From Lophium mytilinum (Eukaryota; Ascomycota; Dothideomycetes; Mytilinidiales; Mytilinidiaceae): DNA of 64,000 bases. How positions within the stretch are numbered: the stretch's first letter is position 1; every line of letters starts with the position of its first letter. The stretch covers positions 1,184,456 to 1,248,455 of the forward strand of contig MU004198.1 in NCBI GenBank assembly GCA_010093605.1, given 5' to 3'. The notes under the pieces were generated by a model. It did no database searches. It saw only the letters and a program-made list of their open reading frames with translations, and was not told where the DNA came from. The position numbers were made by a program, and so were the translations under genes. Of this stretch, positions 56,184 to 64,000 are shown in pieces.

Positions 56184-57194
56184 TCACCCATCCAACGAGA
56201 ACAGAAAGTCAAGATCCATATCCTCAGTATCACCAAGCAGATCCCGTATCTCATGCAGGCAGCAATGCCACGCAAACCAGTACTGCAACACCTGCCTAAC
56301 GTACTTCCACCAGACACGCGGATCAACAGTGATCCGACGCCCCATCAAGTTCTCCACAATCCGAAACAACGTCTCCGCAACCACCGTAATCGGCGCCCCA
56401 AATTCCGCCTCCCCAGACCCCTCCACATCCCTCGAGAGTCCCCCATACCTCCGCATCCAAGTGGCTAAGATACGATACAGCATATCCGCCTCCCGCGTCC
56501 TCGCGAGCCATGCATCCGCCGGCGCGATCTGGGATATCGGCGCTGCCATCGGTACTGGAGTCGGATACAACGACCGCCTATGCACCGGATCCCTCCCGCC
56601 GTCGAACCTCACGCGCGGGTGACCGGAACGCCGCGCTACGAGGATCATGACTTGCTCTAGCTCCGCAAGCGCAGTTTGGGTGTCTAGTATCGTGCAAGGC
56701 GAATCCGGCAGCATCTCCTCCAGGCGCATAGTCATGATCTCGCGATCTGTGAGGTTCGCAATGCGGCGGATATGGGCGTACTGCTCAAGTGAGAGGTTGA
56801 AGGTGCGCATCATCATGTCCGCATCCGTCTCGGCTTGGGCTGTGATGCGGAGATGCGAGAGGCCGGGGGTGGGGATGGGAGTGCGGCAGTTGGGGCAACC
56901 AGGCTTCTCGCTCAACCAGCGGCTGATGCAGAAGCGGCAGAATGTGTGGTTGCAGGGGGTGCGGACGGGGTCGGTGGGGATAGCGGCCGCGGGGGCTTGG
57001 ATGGAGAATGGGAGGGAGGCGAGCAGGCGGAGGTTGGGACGGTGGTAGTAGTCGTCGACATCTGGAAGTTCGCCGAAGGGGCGGTCGCAGATTTGGCAGT
57101 CCGGGTCGTCTGATGGGGTTAGAGTGGCTGGGGTTAGTGAGGCCTGGAGTGTCGCGAAGAAGGGGTGGTTGAGGAGTTCTTGTGGGAAGCTCAT
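56184..57194 (-). CDS. RING-finger protein
   Basis: Single exon, 336 aa from Met at 57194 (MSFPQELLNH); the frame opens upstream but the extra residues look like leader. C3HC4 ligands: C33, C36, C81, H83, C86, C89, C100 and C103 (CQIC; CNHTFCRFC; CPNC). The first loop of 44 residues between ligands 2 and 3 is longer than in common RINGs. The remaining 230 residues are helical, with WWKYVRQVLQYWFAWH near the end, and match nothing I know. Inferred: E3 ubiquitin ligase, cytosolic or nuclear. Confidence 0.85.
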   Translation of the reverse strand: MSFPQELLNHPFFATLQASLTPATLTPSDDPDCQICDRPFGELPDVDDYYHRPNLRLLASLPFSIQAPAAAIPTDPVRTPCNHTFCRFCISRWLSEKPGCPNCRTPIPTPGLSHLRITAQAETDADMMMRTFNLSLEQYAHIRRIANLTDREIMTMRLEEMLPDSPCTILDTQTALAELEQVMILVARRSGHPRVRFDGGRDPVHRRSLYPTPVPMAAPISQIAPADAWLARTREADMLYRILATWMRRYGGLSRDVEGSGEAEFGAPITVVAETLFRIVENLMGRRITVDPRVWWKYVRQVLQYWFAWHCCLHEIRDLLGDTEDMDLDFLFSLDG

Positions 57195-58214
57195 GTTTCT
57201 GGTAAGCTTTCTTTGGGAAAATTTGCAGGGAATGTTGCAGTAGAGTAGCTGATACAGCAGATTTTGCACCTATTTATGAGAAGATGACTTTATTAAGACA
57301 CAGGTATGTGAGAGCATTGTAGACTCACATTGTCGTGATCATTTCGAGAGGGTAGGTGCTAGACGACAAAGACATTGTAAACGCGAGAAGATCATTCTGA
57401 GTATCAATTTCCTAGTCTTGAACTCACCATTGAGACACAGTCGCTCGAGTGGCAAAACTCGAACGCAGCTGTACTACGAATGCTTCGCTAATTGACGAAT
57501 GTCTAGCCATGGAGAGTTTGAGGATGAAATCGCAATATGAGAGATAGAAAGAGACATGATTAGCCTCATAAAGGACTAGGCCATGAGTCTAGGCAGACGG
57601 ATACAGCACAGGTCAACTCCAATCTTGCTGAATCGATATCCCAGGGCAGTGTTGAACCGGTATGCATAGACTCGCTACTGTACCTTGAAAATCTTGTTCC
57701 CTTGTGAAGCGATTCCAACGAACAGCGCTTTATTTAACTACTACACGTCCTATGCAATCTAAAAGTTTGAGTGCATGTGGTAAATAAGTAGGCTTCATGC
57801 CTAGCGGGATGCGAAATAGCGAAAGGAGTCAATATTCGGGCCGAGGAGCCGAATCTGAACGTGGGCTTGAGTAGTGGAAGGATGTTGTGGAGGCTGATGA
57901 GGAATGGAATGAAGTCGAGAAAAGGTCGTGAGCTTGGACCACCTCCCTCACGTCTGAATCTTGGCGTCCCATTTCTTCCTCCACTTCTTTCATGTCGCAT
58001 CTTAAGCTCTTGGAATATAATATCGACGGTTTGTGTTTAAGTTATGTACACATCAACGAGTACCTAGCAGAATCGTCAAACGAATCACAGCAGATTTCGT
58101 GGTATTCATACAATGTTTAGGATACATACTGATTCCACGTAAGGGGTCCACAGCTTGTTAACGACCCCAAAACCACTCATAGCTACTCAGGTCTCGCTAC
58201 TACCCCTCCTCACT
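57195..58214. other. Non-coding
   Basis: Promoter of the RING gene and 3' flank of the HEXXH gene. Nothing else seen. Confidence 0.4.
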
Positions 58215-59555
58215 CTAGAGCTTATCATAATCATCGTCGTAGTACTTATCGCCCCCCTCGTCTGCAGAGTAGTCACCCCGCTTCTCCCAGTCGTGGCGTC
58301 TCGCATTGGTCTCCACCTTCGCAATGTCCGACTTGCCGTCTTTCACGCCGACATAGCTGGTCAACCTGCCGTTCTTCACGATCTCTATGTTTACCACGAA
58401 GCTCGGTCCGAAGGGGGGCGGAACCCAATCCCCGACTCTCAGTCGATCCCACTTCTGCCACGTTGAGCGCTGGAACCATTGAGCTATCCACTTGGTCGGC
58501 ACAGCCCACGTAATATCACGAACGTTTTCGGGTTTTGACAAGTCCAAGGCTTTCCAGAGTTGGCCTTTCGTAGTAGTCTTCTTAGCCTCGAAGGTAACTC
58601 CGGGGATAGACCGAACCTTGCCCTGCCAGTGCTTCGTCTCGCTGCCATCGGGAAAGGCATCTACGTAATTAGCCACCAAGGGCCCAGCCGGATCGATCCG
58701 TATCTTTTCCGCCGACCCCGTGATTGGGTATATGAGATGTCCAAACACCCACTCTTCCCAGGAAAATCCGAGCTCTGCTGAAGGATCGCCCTTCTGATGG
58801 AACGGTTCGTCGAACCGCCGCTGATAATACAACGGCTGGGAAACGAACCACGCGGCGTGTGCAATTTCATGGACGAGAGTGACTGCAAGTATGAACCAGA
58901 AACGGATCTTTGAAGCCATATTCGCTTCTGGAAACTTATTCTTCATCCATAAGTAGTACTCGTAGTTCAGCACCACCACAGGGAGGAACTGACGATCCGG
59001 GAATCGAGGATTATGGACAGGTTCTGCGTCGGGCCAGGTTGTAGGATGCGTGGAACTGTACCAAGGAAAGATTCTACGCTCGGCCCATGTCCGTCCGTAC
59101 GTGAAGTCAGCTTCTCGGATAGGGGGTTGAAAGGCGATGGTGATATTCTTGCTCAAGCGTAATAAAGCCGAAGCGGCCAGATCGAATGCACGTCGAGTAT
59201 GCTCTGCATTGTTTTCTCGGAGATAAGAAACCCCGGTGGCGTAGTTGATTACGGGGTTCCCAGTGTACATGTGACACCACCATGGCAATAGACATTTGGT
59301 GGTGATCAGCTTGGAAGCGAGCCTGAGCGCTGGCAACATTCGGTCGTAGTGCAGGTAGTCGGGGCGGCCTTTAGCCCCTCCACTTAATCCAGCATCGGTC
59401 CGAATCCATCGATCTTGCGCGAACATAGGATGAACGGGACCAGTGAGATCGGGCGCCGTCGCATTATCCAACCTCCATGCTCCAGAAGTTCGCAGCTCGG
59501 GCTTGTGTTCCATGAAAGTGTCGTAGACCAGCTTTTCCACGGTGTGAGTGGGCAT
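58215..59555 (-). CDS. Uncharacterised protein with HEXXH motif (putative metallopeptidase)
   Basis: Single exon, 446 aa from Met at 59555; the frame is open to an ATG at 59795, but those 80 residues (Arg/Thr/Ser-rich) look like untranslated leader or, at most, a targeting sequence. A central hydrophobic helix FWFILAVTLVHEIAHAAWF carries HEIAH at residues 229-233, the zinc-binding pattern of metallopeptidases. About 35 residues later, ELGFSWEEWVFG offers Glu residues for a third ligand. A Trp-rich C-terminal part (WAVPTKWIAQWFQRSTW, GDWVPPPFGPSF) follows, and the tail is acidic. No signal peptide with the chosen start. I do not recognise a named family; SprT-like or gluzincin-like chemistry is only an inference. 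Confidence 0.75.
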   Translation of the reverse strand: MPTHTVEKLVYDTFMEHKPELRTSGAWRLDNATAPDLTGPVHPMFAQDRWIRTDAGLSGGAKGRPDYLHYDRMLPALRLASKLITTKCLLPWWCHMYTGNPVINYATGVSYLRENNAEHTRRAFDLAASALLRLSKNITIAFQPPIREADFTYGRTWAERRIFPWYSSTHPTTWPDAEPVHNPRFPDRQFLPVVVLNYEYYLWMKNKFPEANMASKIRFWFILAVTLVHEIAHAAWFVSQPLYYQRRFDEPFHQKGDPSAELGFSWEEWVFGHLIYPITGSAEKIRIDPAGPLVANYVDAFPDGSETKHWQGKVRSIPGVTFEAKKTTTKGQLWKALDLSKPENVRDITWAVPTKWIAQWFQRSTWQKWDRLRVGDWVPPPFGPSFVVNIEIVKNGRLTSYVGVKDGKSDIAKVETNARRHDWEKRGDYSADEGGDKYYDDDYDKL

Positions 59556-60470
59556 ACTGAGTCTGCGCTGGTTGGTAGCCGAACTGTCGGAAATGGAAGT
59601 GCACGAAGCTCTCTGTGGACAGACGGTGGTGGAGATATTGGTTGTGGTGGTGGCTCTAGAAGTGCTTCTAAGGTGGAGGATAATGCCATGATGACAAGGA
59701 CGTCTATAATTTATATGCCAGCCGCGCCTGCTACGAGCATTCACTGCTGTCCGCAGGAAAGGGTGAAAGCAAAGTGACCAGAGCTTCAAAGACACTGACT
59801 ATCTGCAGGCGGCAGCAATGCGTCAAGACATTCACCCCGGTGCACGTGTATCTTTCGATACGTGGTAGTCTACCTTCTAAGCTCCTTGTTGGCGGTCATT
59901 AAAGAGCGACCGAGTATAGGAAGTCAACGAAGGTGAGGGAGCAGAGGAGAGCTCTGTCTTAAAATATTCTGAATCGATGCGATGACTATTCTGCTGTGAC
60001 TCGAAATTGACACGAGGCTTCTATGACCGCCTCTCGAAAGATGACTTATGACTTACAGTACCAGATCATAAGTCTAGTCACACCTAATCATCACTGCTGA
60101 CTCGAATCTTGCTCATTCGCCACTACTGCAGAGGGTACCCTGGCTGCCCCGTGGCCATATGTTCAACAGGTAGTCTAGTTTGCACTGCTTGAACCTCGAC
60201 AAGGGCATGGAATTTTTCAAATGCTGTGGGGCGGCCCCAAGTAGTGGCGAAGTGAGTGCGCCTAGACTTATAACCTGTCACTGTACAAGTGTTCGAGCAC
60301 GGACGGCCCTATATTCTACTCGAACCTAGGCATATACTGTATTGCCTGTGGCAGTCGAGAATGAGTAGCTATATGCCATGGAGAATCGATTCCCAGCGCT
60401 CTTGTCTTGACAGCGAACTCCCCTTACGTGACAACACCACCCTGTTGGCTGGTTCTGGGTGGGGCCGGGC
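59556..60470. other. Non-coding; possible decayed third repeat copy
   Basis: No gene. At 60175-60285 the order TTTGCACTGCTT .. AAGTGAGTGCGCCTAGACTTAT resembles parts of the dispersed repeat at 30785-30990, with the middle missing. Confidence 0.35.
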
Positions 60471-62731
60471 CTAGGCGCCGCCAGTCACCATTCCCATTGC
60501 CGCTGCAGCTTCTTGGCATACTCGCGCAATCGCACCAGTTCGAAGCGCATTAGCGCGCGCGGATAGAGACTGAGGTTCACTTCGATCCCGACGGGAGAGA
60601 TCTGGGTGGCCCGCAGTAGCTGGGTTATATGTGTCGGCGCAGAAAGCAGGGAGCATTTTCTCTAGGCCTTCGGGTTCGCCGACCATCTCGAGGAAGAAAT
60701 ATTTATACCATCCAGCGCGGTTGAGCGCGGGGACATAGCTTGGGTAAGGGGATGTCGGTGCTGGGAGTTCAGTTGATATCTTCAGAGATTGAGGAAGCGG
60801 GACTTGTGAGGGTGTAAGGCGAGGCTCGTTGGGCACTAAGACGTGCGGAATCCCTTCTAGCGTCCACAGTGATGCGAACGCGTGATAATGATTGTGCATG
60901 AAGAGTCCTAGCATTATGTTAGACCCGCACGATCTTGGGGCATGTGGGAAATTAAGCATGGCAATGGCAACTCGAATAGCGAGACTTACTTGCAGGCTCA
61001 TCGGCCATTTCTTGCACTTTCCAGCTTTCAAGAATCTTCGGGGCTTCAAGGAAACCTACCAGAAACAAACTAGTTAGCGTAAGATCGAGAGGGTTGTTTT
61101 CAAGAAACACCGATGCTATAAGTCATGAGAAACCTACCCGTATTTTTGGGCTCGCACTTCTTGTCCAATCCGTCAAATAGGAGATCAGCAATGATGAAGA
61201 ATTCCGGGGTTGGCTGCTCTGTGCTAGGGTCCACAAAGCGCCAAGGACCTGTTGAAACGTGGATGGATGCACTACTTGTACTGACCGCTCGACGCGGTAC
61301 TACGAATGATTGTGGTCGTGATCCTGTTGGTGCGTGGTAAGCCTGGTATTGCTGTGGCGGGGTTGGTGCCGGCTTTGATAGTGGGTTGACTGATGGCGGT
61401 GTATATCCCAAGTCAGCTGGAAGCTCAGCAATAAACTCAGTTGGAGGAGGCGCAGAGCTCGGGGGTCGAGATGCGGTAGGCTTAGATTCTACGTGAGGGG
61501 GCGCGGATTCAGGGGGTGCTCCTGGTTGCTGTGCAGGAGGTGGTGAGACTTGATCAGGCGTGAATTGGTGTGGGTTTTTGGGAGCCGTTTGATATTGATT
61601 TGCGGGGGTAGGGGGAGCTGAGATCGGAGTATGCGCCCACTGAGGTGGCTGACTAGTAGCATTTGAAGGCACGGGAGGAGTTGGGAACCCTTGAGGCGGA
61701 GGTGTCGGATTGAAGTAGGCAGGGTTCTGTGGGATCTCGGGCGATGGAATATTCTGAAGATTTTGTTGGGGTTGCATTTGTCCATTAGCAGGCCATTGAT
61801 TACCCTGGTTGTTTATGTCTGGCGAAAACGGCGTTACATTCTGTGGAGCTGGAGACACAGGGCTCACGTTCTGAGTAGGGTTTATTTGATGTACACCAGT
61901 TACTCCAGTCTCTTGCTGATATTGCACTTGCGGATTAGCCGGGCCCTGAACTTGTTCTTGACCACCAAACTGATTACAGGGTTGTTGAGGTTGTGCGGAC
62001 TGTTGCGATTGCGGCGGTGCTTGGGAAGGACTAGGAGACTGTTGAGGGGGGAAATAGTTGTTCGGAACAGGAGGGGCATAATTGGTAGGAGGTATAGGCG
62101 ATTGCTGAGTATTTGTATATGTTGGTGATTGCCACTCAGTAGGTTGGCTTTGCGGGGTGCTTGTCGGTTGCTGCGGACCAGCTTGGTACTGGGGTGTATT
62201 TGTCTGCGACTGGATTGGAGGAGTAGATTGGTATTGGTGCGGAATGGCCTGTTGGGGTTGTGTGGGATTTGGATATTGAGTGATTGCCTGTTGTTGTGGA
62301 TAGTTCTGATACTGCTGGGCATTTTGTGGATTGTTCTGGTACTGGTGTGTTGGATTCGCATAGCTGCTTGACGACGGTTTGTTCAGCTTCTGGCCCACAG
62401 TTTTGCTCAGTTTTTGCCATGCCGGTTTCGATGTTGTCACGGCTTGGTTGAACACCTGGTTCAAAGAGGCGACGGAGAACTTAGAGGAGCCATGTGGTTG
62501 AGCTGGCGAAGAACTATGCTGCGGCGCATACGTATTGCCGCTATTTGGTGCTTGATACGGCGATGGACTGGGCTGCTGTTGGTAGTACTGGCCGGGCTGC
62601 TGTTGGTGTTGCTGCTGCTGGACTTGAGGCGGTCCTTGTGGCTGTCCCGCCTGATGTGGGTATTGTGCCGGCGACACAGATGGGGGCGGGACGTAGGCGC
62701 CAGGGATCGGGGCGTGAGGAAACTGGGACAT
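60471..62731 (-). CDS. Pro/Gln-rich protein with conserved C-terminal domain
   Basis: Three exons, 62731-61138, 61055-60990 and 60907-60471 (introns 82 and 82 bp); 698 aa. The start at 62731 (MSQFPHAPIPGAYVPPP) is preferred over 62785. Residues 1-450 are Pro/Gln/Asn/Tyr-rich low complexity of the prion-like kind. After it, SASIHVSTGPWRFVDPS, EFFIIADLLFDGLDKKCEPKNTG, the spliced GFLEAPKILESWKVQEMADEPA, and LFMHNHYHAFASLWTLEG, AGWYKYFFLEMVGEPEG form a compact domain unknown to me. It may be a scaffold or a component of condensates; no enzyme motif seen. Divergent from the dehydrogenase gene. Confidence 0.8.
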
Positions 62732-63349
62732 GGTCGCGACAGGCAACGAACGATCACAAGAGACGAGATGAAATAAGAAGCGCAAAAATATGACTGTATT
62801 GTGCTAACAACATGCAACGAGAGAGAATGAGGGTTGGAGGGCAGAGGGGTTCCTCGCCTTCGGAGGATTGTAACCATTTGCGGAGCTTGGCGGTGGCTTG
62901 AGGTGGTCCGAGCATGAAGACAATAGAAAAGAAGGAAATCCGCAACTGTTTGTTAGCATACAGCTCGAAGAAATGTTGGCATGCAAAAACCTCGCGCACC
63001 TGACTCGAAGGTCTGTATAGACTTTAGTAGTGTTGAGTCTCACCCTCGACGTCCATCTCCGAAGTCGCTTAACCTTCCCCTTTAGCACAGCACCTCCGCT
63101 CCCCGCAAGATGGCCCCTCATCCTAGCTTTCTACGCTCTATCATGCCACTCTCAATCGCATCGGGCGAAGGGGCGGCCGTCCTCACGCAACGTCACTTGA
63201 TGCTTTAGCTGCGGAGTAGGTCGCGGCCAGCGACGGCAGTGCCCAATATGTCCAGTCCGCTTCCTGTTAATACCTCCTATACCGCGCTACCTTCGACTCG
63301 TCACACTCCTCGAGCCTTGTTTCTTCCACGCAATTGATATACGTCCAAG
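62732..63349. promoter_or_regulatory. Divergent promoter, Pro/Gln-rich protein / dehydrogenase
   Basis: 618 bp between two opposite start codons. No extra gene seen; short frames here have no features. Confidence 0.4.
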
Positions 63350-64000
63350 ATGAGAGCTGCGCGGTACTACGGCAAAGAAGACATACGGATAGAGCAGATC
63401 GATGAAGCTCCGTGTGGAGAAGGCCAGGTTCGGGTGGGTGCAAACTACACTATTCATATCCATGAGCATTGCCAGAGTATACGTTCTAACAGCCTACGTG
63501 CTCTAGATAGCCCCAGCATTCGTCGGTATCTGCGGGACAGACCTTCACGAGTATCTCGGAGGCCCAACCTTTGCGCCCACCTCTCCCCATCCCGTCACGG
63601 GTGACACGATCCCCATTACATTTGGCCATGAGTTCTCTGGTGTTGTAAAAGAAATCGGAAAAGGCGTCGAAGGATTCCAAGTAGGGCAAAACGTGGCCGT
63701 ACAGCCCACAATATACTGCCGGACCTGTCAAGCATGCACGCGGGGTGTTGAAAACGCGTGCTACAAGGGGGGCTTCATTGGCCTCAGCGGCGGAGGAGGC
63801 GGACTGAGTGATTCCGTGGTTGTCCCAGTGGACACATTGTTTCCATTGCCATCGAATATTCCCCTCGACATTGGCGCCCTCGTCGAGCCGCTGTCGGTAG
63901 CGTGGCACGCTATATCTGCAGCCCCGCTCACTCCGGACTCCACCGTACTCGTACTCGGAGGAGGGCCGATAGGACTGGCCGTCGTGCAGTGTTTATCTGC
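63350..64000 (+). CDS. Zinc-dependent alcohol dehydrogenase, butanediol dehydrogenase-like (5' part)
   Basis: Cut by the window end. Exons 63350-63433 and 63507-64000+, intron 73 bp (GTGGGT..CTAG). The splice joins GEGQVR to IAPAFVGICGTDLHEY, so the catalytic Zn Cys (GICGTD) is in exon 2. GHEFSGVVKEIG gives the Zn His-Glu pair. The structural Zn lobe is CRTCQACTRGVENAC, four Cys as in MDR enzymes. LVEPLSVAWHA and VLVLGGGPIGLAVVQ start the NAD(H) fold. The GGPTF insert and GLSGGGGGLSDSVVVP resemble (R,R)-butanediol dehydrogenases; sorbitol or threonine dehydrogenase-like members are alternatives. NAD+-dependent oxidation of a secondary alcohol or diol is inferred. Confidence 0.92.

Noticed and set aside
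57195-57269. 25-residue extension of the RING protein
   Set aside because: Not in keeping with the compact N-terminus; MSFPQELLNH at 57194 is the better start.
59556-59795. N-terminal 80-residue extension of the HEXXH protein
   Set aside because: Open only by frame; composition is leader-like and a better start lies at 59555. Kept as an alternative.

Overview
The window is nuclear DNA of a filamentous ascomycete (Pezizomycotina). Genes lie on both strands and are cut by short introns, mostly 45-85 bp, with GT(A/G)NGT donors, CTAAC/CTGAC-like branch sites and NAG acceptors. The families are typical of moulds: fungal_trans regulators, HET and ankyrin/STAND-like proteins, P450, MFS carriers, NmrA-like, SnoaL-like, DUF1772 and class II-type peroxidase. 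I cannot fix the class or species. Exon models were built by hand from splice sites and frame continuity; exon limits are given in the entries.

Layout. 0-2 kb: C-terminal part of a zinc-cluster-type transcription factor. 2.5-3.6 kb: three tandem, diverged copies of a tRNA-headed, structured repeat unit. 4.5-6.8 kb: secreted protein with four CBM-like repeats. 7.1-10 kb: ankyrin protein with a STAND-type N-terminal domain (minus). 10.7-20.5 kb: a run of metabolic genes (P450, FAD monooxygenase, NmrA-like, SnoaL-like, DUF1772/anthrone-oxygenase-like) that looks like a tailoring-gene cluster without a backbone synthase in view. 23-28 kb: housekeeping-like genes (hypothetical protein, Cwf23/DNAJC17-like J protein, large membrane protein). 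28.8-30.6 kb: DHA1 MFS carrier. 31.9-35.3 kb: a broken HET gene with a VGEE minisatellite. 37.3-39.3 kb: sugar transporter in eight exons, one intron GC-AG. 41.6-43.6 kb: 14-TM DHA2 MFS carrier. 45-46.3 kb: PRiA4_ORF3-domain protein. 47.4-48.5 kb: secreted heme peroxidase. 50.8-53.1 kb: a divergent pair, hotdog thioesterase and RluA-type pseudouridine synthase, only 112 bp apart. 53.9-55.3 kb: Gfo/Idh/MocA oxidoreductase. 56-57.2 kb: RING protein. 58.2-59.6 kb: HEXXH protein. 60.5-62.7 kb: Pro/Gln-rich protein. 63.35 kb to end: start of a zinc alcohol/butanediol dehydrogenase.

The strongest candidates for something new are the tandem tRNA-headed repeat with a covarying UUCG hairpin, the P450 that lacks the usual I-helix acid-Thr pair inside the tailoring cluster, the uncharacterised HEXXH protein, and a dispersed repeat found downstream of two unrelated genes.
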